DNA from: an uncultured Clostridium sp.
GTDB lineage: Bacteria > Bacillota > Clostridia > Lachnospirales > Lachnospiraceae
Length of the DNA: 36,032 nt
Direction: 5' to 3'
NCBI GenBank assembly: GCA_958442925.1
Contig: CAUCIO010000004.1
Span: forward strand, 1-36,032
A program made the translations under genes and the position numbers. Each line of letters begins with the position of its first letter. The first letter of the stretch is position 1. Under the pieces are notes generated by a model. The model did no database searches and had not been told where the DNA came from. It saw nothing but the letters and a program-made list of their open reading frames with translations. This document shows, piece after piece, positions 15,703 to 23,246 of this stretch.

Positions 15703-16974
15703 TTATCTGCTGCAGAAACTTAAAATCAGCTCTGCATAAATGAGAATGGATTCCAGATAAGCGTCAATGCTTACCCACTCGTCAATGCCGTGGCACTGGG
15801 CCAGGTTTCCGGGACCAAACTGAATGGTCGGGCAGCCGGCAATATTTCTCCACAGTCTGGAATCACATCCAGCCGGGGAACCTACTACCTTAACTGTTTT
15901 TCCCTTAGCTGCCTCGTAGGCCTTCTTAAAACTGTCCACAAAGGGATGGTTCTCCTCCATCTCAAAGCCGCCGCCTGCCTGGTAAATCGTCACCTTTGGC
16001 GGGTGAGCCTCCAGCCATGGATCGGATAAGGATACACGTTTTACTACATCCTGGAATTCCGCCACCACCTGGTCGTAGCTCATCTGAATCGGCAGATAGT
16101 GGACGCAGGAGGAGAAGAAGCATTCTCCTGCCACCGTAGAACCGGCGGTTCCTCCTGAAATCACGCCTACGTTCAGGTTGGGAGACGGAAGAAGGGGATG
16201 CTTGTAGGTGAGAAGCCACTCGTGCTCCTTCTCGTTTAATGCCTGCATCACCTTGACTGCCTTCTCAATGGCGCTGACTCCGTTTCGCTTACCGCCGGAA
16301 TGGCAGGCCTTTCCTTCAAATTCCACCTTGAAGAATACAAAGCCCATGTGGGCTAAAATCAGCTCGTCGCTGGTTCCCTCGCACACCACTACGCCGTCTG
16401 CCTTCTGGCCGCTCATAATGGCCTGCATGGAACCGTTTCCGCCGCCTTCCTCGTCGCACACCGAGGTAATCACTACGTCCCCTGGAAGCTTCTCAAGGCC
16501 CGCGTCCTTCAACAGCTGCACCGCCATGACAGAGGCCATCAGCCCGCCTTTCATGTCTGCCGTGCCGCGTCCGTGCATCTTTCCGTCTCTGATTTCCGGT
16601 TTGAAGGGATGGCTGGTCCATTCTTCTATCTCGTCGGCAGGCATCACGTCGATGTGGCTGTTGAACATCAGGCTTCTGCCTGCGTCATTTCCCTTGAATC
16701 TGGCGTACACATTGTAGCGGTCTGTCTGGTTATGTCCCAGGTTTCCCTCCTGGTACAGCTCCTTGCACCGTACAATGTCCTCCTCCTTCATGGGATCCAC
16801 GGTCGTCTCGGCTCCCATCTCCTCAAACAGGCGGATCATATAGTCCTGTCCCTCTTTTTCCAGACCGCCGTCAATGCCGTGGCCCAGATCGTGAGTATCA
16901 ATAGCAACCAGATTTTTAAGCTGTTCAATATATTTGTCTCTGTTTTCAGCCAGAACTTCTTTTAAATCTCTCAT
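15703..16974 (-). CDS. M20 family metallohydrolase (ArgE/DapE type)
   Basis: The 423-residue protein keeps the M20 zinc site: H107 in FNSHIDVMP, D140 in GRGTADMKGG, E175/E176 in CDEEGGG and a late histidine in LAQCHGIDEW. It differs clearly from the second M20 protein of the locus (12620-13777), so they are not a recent duplication. Family knowledge: metal-dependent hydrolysis of an N-acyl or peptide bond, cytosolic. It starts 19 bases after the nucleoside hydrolase stop, so the two are very probably co-transcribed. An amidase tightly linked to a nucleoside hydrolase suggests that the imported riboside, or its released aglycone, carries an amide bond; this is inference. Confidence 0.88.
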   Translation of the reverse strand: MRDLKEVLAENRDKYIEQLKNLVAIDTHDLGHGIDGGLEKEGQDYMIRLFEEMGAETTVDPMKEEDIVRCKELYQEGNLGHNQTDRYNVYARFKGNDAGRSLMFNSHIDVMPADEIEEWTSHPFKPEIRDGKMHGRGTADMKGGLMASVMAVQLLKDAGLEKLPGDVVITSVCDEEGGGNGSMQAIMSGQKADGVVVCEGTSDELILAHMGFVFFKVEFEGKACHSGGKRNGVSAIEKAVKVMQALNEKEHEWLLTYKHPLLPSPNLNVGVISGGTAGSTVAGECFFSSCVHYLPIQMSYDQVVAEFQDVVKRVSLSDPWLEAHPPKVTIYQAGGGFEMEENHPFVDSFKKAYEAAKGKTVKVVGSPAGCDSRLWRNIAGCPTIQFGPGNLAQCHGIDEWVSIDAYLESILIYAELILSFCSR

Positions 16975-16993
16975 GCTTCTCCCTCACTGTACC

Positions 16994-17926
16994 TTAATCG
17001 TACATTCTAAGAACTTCCTCAACCATATCCCAGAACTTGTCTGCGTCAATGCCAATACCCACGTCTGCATTTGGCTCCAGCTTCTGGTATCCGAAGAAAT
17101 CACAGTTGGTTCTGCCATAGGACTGGACGCTTCTGATGTCAATCTCAGCGTGCATCGGCTTTGTCTCAACCACAGATGGATCAATCAACCAGGCAATGGT
17201 AATCGGATCGTGGAGAGGACCTCCCTCCCATCCGAATACCTCCTTCTGACTCTTGCAGAAGTGGCGCATCAGATCTACAAACAGCTTTGAAGCCTTGTTT
17301 CCAATTTTCTCCATCCTATCCACAATAGACGGATAGCAGAGAGCCTTTCTGGTTACATCCAGACCAATCATGGTAATGGGACGTCCTGCTGTAAAGCACA
17401 CATAAGCGGCATCTGCATCTGCAATAATGTTAAATTCAGCAGCCGGGGTAACATTTCCGTTTGTGTAGGCGCCTCCCATGAGAACAATTCTCTTAATCTT
17501 CGGCACAATTCTCGGCTCCATCCGGATTGCCATGCCAAGGTTAGTCATAGGGCCTGTAGTTACCATGGTAATGTCTCCGTCAGACTCCATCAGGGTTCGG
17601 ATGATAAAGGAAACAGCATGCTCCTTCTCCAGCTCCTTTGTCAGCGGTTCAAATACAGGGCCGTCAAGACCTGTCTCTCCATGAATATCTCCAGCTGTCA
17701 TCTTCTCCCGAATCATAGGCTGTCCGCAGCCTGCATATACCGGCACGTCAAGTCCCAGGCACTGTACTACATTCAGCGCGTTGATCTGCGTCTTTTCCAG
17801 AGTCTGGTTTCCGGCTACTACCGTCACGCCTAAAAGCTCAATCTTCGGGCTTTTTCCGGCCATCATAATAGCCACTGCGTCGTCATGTCCCGGATCACAG
17901 TCCAGGATAATCTTCTCTCGTTCCAT
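16994..17926 (-). CDS. Inosine/uridine-preferring nucleoside hydrolase family protein
   Basis: The 310-residue protein begins with the calcium-binding hallmark ILDCDPGHDDAVAI (D9, D11, D15, D16) and has N166 in AEFNIIADADAA and H239/D240 in GGPLHDPITIAW, the catalytic-histidine block. The usual DPEAA is changed to DADAA. Family knowledge: the enzyme splits the N-glycosidic bond of ribonucleosides to ribose and base. Substrate preference cannot be read from these motifs. AGGAGG precedes the start. It follows the importer permease by 72 bases and precedes the M20 gene by 19, which places the reaction directly after uptake. Confidence 0.93.
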   Translation of the reverse strand: MEREKIILDCDPGHDDAVAIMMAGKSPKIELLGVTVVAGNQTLEKTQINALNVVQCLGLDVPVYAGCGQPMIREKMTAGDIHGETGLDGPVFEPLTKELEKEHAVSFIIRTLMESDGDITMVTTGPMTNLGMAIRMEPRIVPKIKRIVLMGGAYTNGNVTPAAEFNIIADADAAYVCFTAGRPITMIGLDVTRKALCYPSIVDRMEKIGNKASKLFVDLMRHFCKSQKEVFGWEGGPLHDPITIAWLIDPSVVETKPMHAEIDIRSVQSYGRTNCDFFGYQKLEPNADVGIGIDADKFWDMVEEVLRMYD

Positions 17927-17998
17927 GTGTCTACTTTCCTCCTGTCTTTCTGTGAATGTCTGCTCTTTATATATTCTGCTGCTTTCTGTCTGATGCTT

Positions 17999-18949
17999 TT
18001 ATGCCTGCTTTCCCATAAGGGAAGACTCTCTCTTCTTAGCAGCTCCCATCTTGAGTGCCATGGATACAGCCAGCACAGCTACCGTTACAATGTACGGCAT
18101 CATCAGTACGAACTGAGCCGGGAAGCCGTAAGCCTGAAGTCTGGCTCCGATGGAATCAGAGAAGCCAAAGAGCAGGCATCCGATGGCTGTGAGCACAGGA
18201 TTAGCGCCGCCAAAGTACATAGCTGCAACTCCCATGAAGCCTCGGTTATTGGTCATGTTCTCTACGAACTGGGTGCTGTATCCTAAAGACAAATGAGCGC
18301 CTGCCAGGCCTCCGATGAGACCGGAAATCAGCATTGCCTGATACTTCACTGCGTTTACATGAATTCCTGCCGTCTGGGCAGCCATCGGGAACTGGCCTAC
18401 TGCTCTGAGTCTCAGACCCCATACGGTCTTATAAAACAGGAACTGCAGTAAAATAATGAAAATAATTACAAACCACTCGGTAAAACACCAGTCGTTTAAC
18501 AATTCTCCTAAAACCGGCACATTTTCCAGGAAGGCAAAATGCACACGGGGAATCGGGATAATATCCGGATTAGAGAAAGTTCCGTTTGTCTTAAATAAAA
18601 CCTGCATCAAAAACTTGGTAATGGCAATGGCCAGCAGGTTGATACCCATACCAATAGCGCAGATTTCAGAATTGTACTTAATGTGGCCCAGAGCCATAAT
18701 CATAGCGATAATCGCTCCGCCTACCATAGCCGCAATGACTCCGGCAAGCCAGCTGCCTGTGAAAAAGCTTACTGCCACAGCGGTGAAAGCTCCCACTAGC
18801 ATAATTCCCTCTGTACCGATATTTAAAATATTGGCCTGCTGAGTGATGGCCGCACAAAGGGCAGCGTAAATGATAGGAGTCGACGCGCGGAACGTGGCGT
18901 AAATTAACGACACATTAAAGATCTTTCCAAGATTTTCAAAAAGTTCCAT
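17999..18949 (-). CDS. nupQ: Nucleoside ABC transporter permease (NupQ/BmpC-like)
   Basis: This 316-residue integral membrane protein of the BPD_transp_2 class has about eight helices and the family block LGYSTQFVENMTNNRGFMGVAAMYFGGANP, with IYAALCAAITQQANILNIGTEGIMLVGAF near the start. Family knowledge: it is one of two permeases of BMP-type nucleoside importers (B. subtilis NupNOPQ, S. mutans BmpABCD). Its ATG overlaps the stop of the preceding permease by one base (TAATG), a sign of coupled translation. The protein ends in a basic tail (KKRESSLMGKQA). Confidence 0.9.
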   Translation of the reverse strand: MELFENLGKIFNVSLIYATFRASTPIIYAALCAAITQQANILNIGTEGIMLVGAFTAVAVSFFTGSWLAGVIAAMVGGAIIAMIMALGHIKYNSEICAIGMGINLLAIAITKFLMQVLFKTNGTFSNPDIIPIPRVHFAFLENVPVLGELLNDWCFTEWFVIIFIILLQFLFYKTVWGLRLRAVGQFPMAAQTAGIHVNAVKYQAMLISGLIGGLAGAHLSLGYSTQFVENMTNNRGFMGVAAMYFGGANPVLTAIGCLLFGFSDSIGARLQAYGFPAQFVLMMPYIVTVAVLAVSMALKMGAAKKRESSLMGKQA

Positions 18950-20061
18950 TATTTATTTCCCCCTTCCCTATCATTGCCTTTTGGGGCTTCATCGTTGATG
19001 CCTGTGGCTCCTGTTTTAGCGGCCATTTCCTTCTTCTGGGCAGCCAGAGCCTTTCTCTTTCCGTTAAACTGGAACAGCAGCTCCATGGTTGCCACAATAA
19101 TGAAGATAGCAGAAATGGTATCTACAATCGATTTCGGAACGCCGGTAGACTGCTGCATCGCCATAGCTCCTGCCTTTAATACAGCTAAGAAGAAAGCCAT
19201 AAATGGTGTAAAAATCATGTTAGACTTTACAATCAGGGCCGCTAACATGCCGTTGGTTCCCAGATCCTTTGCAAAGTTGTCCAGGTAGTATCCATGTACG
19301 CCCAGTACCTCGATACATCCGGCGATTCCGCCTAACATACCGGAAAGCAGCATGGCGTTAATAAATACCTTTTTAGAGTTAATTCCTACATAATCTGCAT
19401 GGTAGGGATTGGTTCCCACTGTACGGATTTTATAGCCCCACTTTGTCTTGTAGAGCATTACAATCACCAGCACCACCACGCCTGCCGCGATGAAAACTCC
19501 CGCGTTGGCTGAGGATGGCTTAATAATCTTCGGCAGTGTAACAAGCACTGGATCAGACTGCGGGTTGGCAGTTCCTGCGCTCATAGGGCCGCTGACAAGA
19601 TATGAGCCGATGTACAGAGCCACTGTATTCATCAGAATGGTTACGCAGACCTCTGATACATTGTAATATGCCTTTAACACAGCCGGAATAAGGGCCCAGG
19701 CTGCAGCCACTGCCATAGCTCCCGCAAAGCAGGCCAGCATAAGAATAGGCTTTGGAAGGAAGCCGCAGTTCACGCCAATCCAGGCCGCAGCAATACCTCC
19801 CAGACACACCTCTCCCTCTACTCCTACATTGAAGGCCCCCGCCTTGGCCGCCACCGCAAAGGCGATGGAGGTCAGAAGAAGGGGCGTAAAGCCTGCGATG
19901 GTAGTTCCAAAGCCAAGCTTTGTTCCGAAAGCTCCCTTAAATACTGCGCCATAGGCTGCCAGAGGATTCTCTCCAATTGCCAGAATAAAGATAGCTCCGA
20001 TACCCAGCGCAAGGGCAAGGGTCAGCAAAATTTTCCTTAAACCTTTTAATGACTGGCTCAT
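18949..20061 (-). CDS. nupP: Nucleoside ABC transporter permease (NupP-like)
   Basis: The 370-residue membrane protein is the larger of the two BPD_transp_2 permeases. It has FNVGVEGEVCLGGIAAAWIGV, the usual NVGVEGQ-type block, then many helices including GMLGGIAGCIEVLGVHGYY, and a charged cytoplasmic tail of about 40 residues (KRKALAAQKKEMAAKTG). It forms the channel together with NupQ in the cell membrane. Its start overlaps the ATPase stop by four bases (ATGA), and its stop overlaps the NupQ start, so the three genes are translationally chained. Confidence 0.9.
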   Translation of the reverse strand: MSQSLKGLRKILLTLALALGIGAIFILAIGENPLAAYGAVFKGAFGTKLGFGTTIAGFTPLLLTSIAFAVAAKAGAFNVGVEGEVCLGGIAAAWIGVNCGFLPKPILMLACFAGAMAVAAAWALIPAVLKAYYNVSEVCVTILMNTVALYIGSYLVSGPMSAGTANPQSDPVLVTLPKIIKPSSANAGVFIAAGVVVLVIVMLYKTKWGYKIRTVGTNPYHADYVGINSKKVFINAMLLSGMLGGIAGCIEVLGVHGYYLDNFAKDLGTNGMLAALIVKSNMIFTPFMAFFLAVLKAGAMAMQQSTGVPKSIVDTISAIFIIVATMELLFQFNGKRKALAAQKKEMAAKTGATGINDEAPKGNDREGGNK

Positions 20062-21626
20062 GCCTCATCTCCCTCCTTCCTGATTTCATCTGTCTGTGCA
20101 GCTGCATTCTGCCCTGCTTTTTCTCCGCCCATCATCAGAAGTCCCAGGTTGTTCTCATTGGCCTCACTGGCCTCCATCTCACCTGTGATCTTTCCTTCAT
20201 GGATAACGATAATCCGGTCGGACAGAGAGATAATCTCCTCCAGCTCCGCTGATACCAGAAGCACTCCGGCTCCCTTCTTTTTCGCCTGCTCCAGAGTGTT
20301 TCTGATGGACTCGATGGCTCCGATGTCCACGCCTCTGGTAGGCTGGGAAGCCACCAGCAGCTTTTTGTTCATGGAAACCTCTCTGGCCACTACTACTTTC
20401 TGGGCATTTCCTCCTGATAAAGAGGATGTGGGGAGATGGTAGTCAGCCGGACGGATGTCAAACTGCTCTGTCATCTCCTGGGCGTACTGATCCTGAGCCG
20501 CCCGGTTCATAAAAGCGCCCTTGGTATAAACGCCCTTATCAATCTCTACTGCGATCAGATTGTCTTCAATACTCATATCACGGTTCAGACCGCGCTTATT
20601 TCTGTCCTCTGGAATGTGGGCCAGACCAGCGTCCCTCACCTTTCTTGGAGAACGATTGGTGATATCCACACCATTTAACAGAATTTTTCCTTTTTCCACA
20701 CGGCGCAGTCCTGTAATGGCCTCAATCAGCTCAGACTGTCCGTTTCCGTCGATTCCTGCAATTCCTACGATCTCTCCCTCATTTACATGGAGAGACATGC
20801 CGCGGATTTTAGAGGATTCCTTCTGGCTGGGAACCCATACGTCCTGCACCTCCAGAATCTTCTCTCCAGCCTTTCCGTAGCTCTTATCGATATTTAAGAA
20901 GACCTCACGGCCAATCATTTTTTTCGTCAGATCAAGAGGCGTAGTCTCTTCCTTGTTCACAGTTCCCATATAGGTTCCCTGGCGCATAACAGAAATACGG
21001 TCGGAAATTTCCATTACCTCGTTCAGCTTGTGGGAAATAAAGACAAGGGATTTGCCTTCTTTTTTCAGGTTAAACAAAATCTCAAACAGCTTTTTTGTCT
21101 CCTGAGGCGTCAGAACCGCCGTCGGCTCGTCCAGAATAATGATATCTGCCCCGCGCATCAGAGTCTTGATGATCTCCACTCGCTGAGCCTCTCCTACAGA
21201 AATCTGGCTGACCTTTTTGTCCAGCTGAATTTCCATGTTATACTGGTCGATATAATGTCTGACTTCTTTTCTGGCTTTGTCAAAATCGATGGTAATGCCT
21301 TTTTTCGGCTCGAAGCCCAGAATCACGTTCTCCAGAACTGTCAGTTCATTCACCAGCATAAATTCCTGGTGAACCATACCGATTCCTCTGGCAATGGCAG
21401 TTCCCGGATCCAGTTTTGTGATCCTCTCTCCTTTTATGATAAATTCTCCGCTGTCAATGGGATACATTCCATAGAGAAGCTTCATCATGGTCGACTTTCC
21501 AGCGCCGTTTTCTCCGATCAGCGAGTGTATCTCCCCCTTTTTCAGGGTGAATTCTCCCTCTCTCACTGCGCGCACCTCGCCGAATGACTTTGAAATGCCC
21601 CTCATCTCCACTACATACTCGCTCAT
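20058..21626 (-). CDS. nupO: Nucleoside ABC transporter ATPase, duplicated domains (NupO-like)
   Basis: The 522-residue protein has two ABC cassettes. Cassette 1 has Walker A GENGAGKS (38-45), signature SVGEAQRVEI and Walker B ADIIILDEPTAVL. Cassette 2 has the degenerate Walker A GIDGNGQSEL and signature LSGGNAQKVVVARE with KKLLVASQPTRGVD, as is normal for sugar/nucleoside importers where only one site hydrolyses ATP well. GGAGGG precedes the start. It is separated from the binding lipoprotein by 178 bases with strong hairpins, which should give much more lipoprotein than ATPase. Confidence 0.93.
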   Translation of the reverse strand: MSEYVVEMRGISKSFGEVRAVREGEFTLKKGEIHSLIGENGAGKSTMMKLLYGMYPIDSGEFIIKGERITKLDPGTAIARGIGMVHQEFMLVNELTVLENVILGFEPKKGITIDFDKARKEVRHYIDQYNMEIQLDKKVSQISVGEAQRVEIIKTLMRGADIIILDEPTAVLTPQETKKLFEILFNLKKEGKSLVFISHKLNEVMEISDRISVMRQGTYMGTVNKEETTPLDLTKKMIGREVFLNIDKSYGKAGEKILEVQDVWVPSQKESSKIRGMSLHVNEGEIVGIAGIDGNGQSELIEAITGLRRVEKGKILLNGVDITNRSPRKVRDAGLAHIPEDRNKRGLNRDMSIEDNLIAVEIDKGVYTKGAFMNRAAQDQYAQEMTEQFDIRPADYHLPTSSLSGGNAQKVVVAREVSMNKKLLVASQPTRGVDIGAIESIRNTLEQAKKKGAGVLLVSAELEEIISLSDRIIVIHEGKITGEMEASEANENNLGLLMMGGEKAGQNAAAQTDEIRKEGDEA

Positions 21627-21662
21627 TGTTCCCTCCGTCCTGTACGCTCCTGTGAATTTGAA

Positions 21663-21760
21663 GCCCTGGCCTGCCAGGGCGCTTTACTTAGAGAGGGGGG
21701 AGTGCCGTTCCTGATGTGGAATCGCTGTGATCCCATATCATTCTGCGACACTCCCCCCTC
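21663..21760 (-). promoter_or_regulatory. Double hairpin between binding-protein and ATPase genes
   Basis: GAGGGGGGAGTG (21693-21704) pairs perfectly with 21749-21760. The enclosed sequence folds on through GATGTGG/CCATATC and ATC/GAT, giving one long, nearly continuous hairpin. Nearer the ATPase gene, GCCCTGGC (21663-21670) pairs with GCCAGGGC (21673-21680). Neither has a T-run. Such intercistronic hairpins usually protect the upstream binding-protein mRNA and lower expression of the downstream transporter genes. This stretch, with its flanks, fills the 178-base gap 21627-21804. Confidence 0.7.
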
Positions 21761-21804
21761 ACCGCCTGTTTCATCTGCTGTCTATTCAGAAACCTGCCTG
21801 CAGC

Positions 21805-22914
21805 TTACTGCTTTGCGCCGAATCCCTCGTAGTTATCAACTACGATTTCGCCGGAAACGATCTTTTCCTGAAGTTCTTCACACTTATCTACAATATCCTG
21901 CGGGAACTTGTCTCCAAGTGCTTCCTTCATAACTGAGAAATCAGTTAAGCTTACGCCGCCCTCGCTTAATGTCAGGTACTGAGTGCTTCCTCCCTCAAAA
22001 GTTCCCTCTACTGCAGACTGGATAACCAGATAGCACGCATTATCTACTCTCTTTACCATGGAAGTAAGCACGTGGCCAGGCTGGTCCTTGTCCTGATCCA
22101 GATCTACGCCGATTGCATACTTTCCTGCCTCTTTTGCTGCCTCGAGGATTCCAGGGCCTGTACCGGAAGCTACATTCATAACGATATCTGCGCCCTGCTC
22201 ATACTGAGCCAGTGTCAGCTCCTTGCCCTTTAACGGGTCAGACCAGGTTCCTGCGAATGCCTGAAGGATTGTGATATCCGGATCGATGTATTTCGCGCCC
22301 TGCTCATATCCTACATAGAAATCGTGGAGAACCGGAATATCCATTCCGCCTACCCAGCCGATTACATTGTCTTCGTTTACACCCTCAATATCTGTCTTCT
22401 GTGTGAACATAGCTGCTGCAGCACCTGCCAGGAAAGAACCCTGGTTCTGGGCAAAGCTGATGGACTCTACGTTTGGAAGATCTACTGTGGTATCGATAAC
22501 TGCGAACTTGGTGTCTGGATAGTTCGGCGCATGTTTTGAAATATAATCTGCAATGTTGGAAGAAGCGCCGATAACCAGATCGTAGCCGCCTTCACATGCA
22601 GCTACCAGGTTAGCTTCCCACTCCTGAGCTGTCGTTCCCTCCAGGGACTTTAACTCAATACCGAAGTCCTCTACTGCTTTCTGAGCGCCGATGTTACAGG
22701 AATCATTGTAGGACTTATCTCCCAGATTTCCTGTGTACACGATGCAGACTTTGAGACCGTCTTTGCTCTCTTCATTTCCGGCTTCCTTGCTCTCTTCTGC
22801 CGCTCCGCCTTCTGCAGCCTTCGTAGTCTCCTTGCCGCTGTCGGATGATCCGCAGCCTGCCAGGCTTACGCACATCAATCCTGCCATTAACAGACACAAT
22901 GCTCGTTTCTTCAT
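21805..22914 (-). CDS. nupN: BMP/PnrA family nucleoside-binding lipoprotein
   Basis: The 369-residue protein has a type II signal peptide MKKRALCLLMAGLMCVSLAGC with lipobox cysteine C21, then a Ser/Glu-rich linker and the BMP domain (CIVYTGNLGDKSYNDSCNIGAQKA, VGGMDIPVLHDFYVGYEQGAKY, VASGTGPGILEAAKEAGKYAIGVDLDQD). Family knowledge: PnrA/NupN-type proteins bind purine or other nucleosides outside the membrane and hand them to the ABC permeases. GGAGGAGGAG gives very strong translation. It is the first gene of the leftward operon, with a consensus promoter and a dyad in its leader. Confidence 0.93.
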   Translation of the reverse strand: MKKRALCLLMAGLMCVSLAGCGSSDSGKETTKAAEGGAAEESKEAGNEESKDGLKVCIVYTGNLGDKSYNDSCNIGAQKAVEDFGIELKSLEGTTAQEWEANLVAACEGGYDLVIGASSNIADYISKHAPNYPDTKFAVIDTTVDLPNVESISFAQNQGSFLAGAAAAMFTQKTDIEGVNEDNVIGWVGGMDIPVLHDFYVGYEQGAKYIDPDITILQAFAGTWSDPLKGKELTLAQYEQGADIVMNVASGTGPGILEAAKEAGKYAIGVDLDQDKDQPGHVLTSMVKRVDNACYLVIQSAVEGTFEGGSTQYLTLSEGGVSLTDFSVMKEALGDKFPQDIVDKCEELQEKIVSGEIVVDNYEGFGAKQ

Positions 22915-22963
22915 GTTTTCTCCTCCTCCATAACCTTTCGTTTCCGTGTTGCACTTGCTCTTT

Positions 22964-23001
22964 ATGATGTGGAAATTTAGGAAACCATTTTCCTACATCA
23001 T
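22964..23001. promoter_or_regulatory. Dyad in the leader of the nup operon, candidate operator
   Basis: ATGATGTGGAAA (22964-22975) pairs with TTTCC-T-ACATCAT (22989-23001) with one bulge. A second, nested dyad TAGGAAA-CCAT-TTTCCTA (22978-22995) competes with it. It lies just downstream of the predicted transcription start (about +10 to +47) and about 50 bases before the nupN ATG. It could be a roadblock operator for the divergent LacI-type regulator or an mRNA hairpin. GGAAAC also occurs in the dyad at 23161-23175. Confidence 0.55.
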
Positions 23002-23017
23002 TTTCTCTGATAGTCAA

Positions 23018-23046
23018 ATCATACATCTATGGAGCGTGTTTGTCAA
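23018..23046 (-). promoter_or_regulatory. Promoter of the nup operon
   Basis: Reading leftward, perfect TTGACA (23046-23041) and TATGAT (23023-23018) are 17 bases apart. Leader length to the nupN ATG is about 95 bases. No purine-riboswitch core is recognisable in the leader. Confidence 0.8.
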
Positions 23047-23160
23047 TATGTTTCGTTGTTTTTGTATAGATTTTCTTTTGTCATCCATCGCTTTTTAATT
23101 AGATTCACTATTTTTCAGGTTTTCCCTTCTTTATATTATGACTTTTTTCTACAAATACCG

Positions 23161-23175
23161 CAGTTTCCGAAACTG
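23161..23175. promoter_or_regulatory. Palindrome upstream of the LacI-kinase gene, candidate operator
   Basis: CAGTTTCCGAAACTG is a perfect 6+3+6 palindrome with a central CG, the style of LacI-family operators. It is 16 bases upstream of the -35 box of the LacI-kinase gene. The divergent gap 22915-23246 holds this site, the two promoters and the leader dyad; the remaining AT-rich part (about 23050-23155) shows nothing clear. Confidence 0.5.
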
Positions 23176-23191
23176 TTTTTCTTACTTTCTC

Positions 23192-23220
23192 TTGTTTTTG
23201 CCCGGTTCAGGGGGTATACT
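23192..23220 (+). promoter_or_regulatory. Promoter of the LacI-PfkB fusion gene
   Basis: TTGTTT (23192-23197) and TATACT (23215-23220) are 17 bases apart. AGAGGAGAAAGACT then leads to the ATG at 23247. Confidence 0.65.
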
Positions 23221-23246
23221 TTTATGATACAGAGAGGAGAAAGACT

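Noticed and set aside
15703..16974. Recent tandem duplication of the two M20 genes
   Set aside because: Apart from zinc-site motifs the two proteins differ in length and sequence throughout, so they are distinct subfamilies.
22915..23010. Purine riboswitch upstream of nupN
   Set aside because: I looked for the conserved junction sequences and the P1 stem and found only simple dyads; no riboswitch core is visible.
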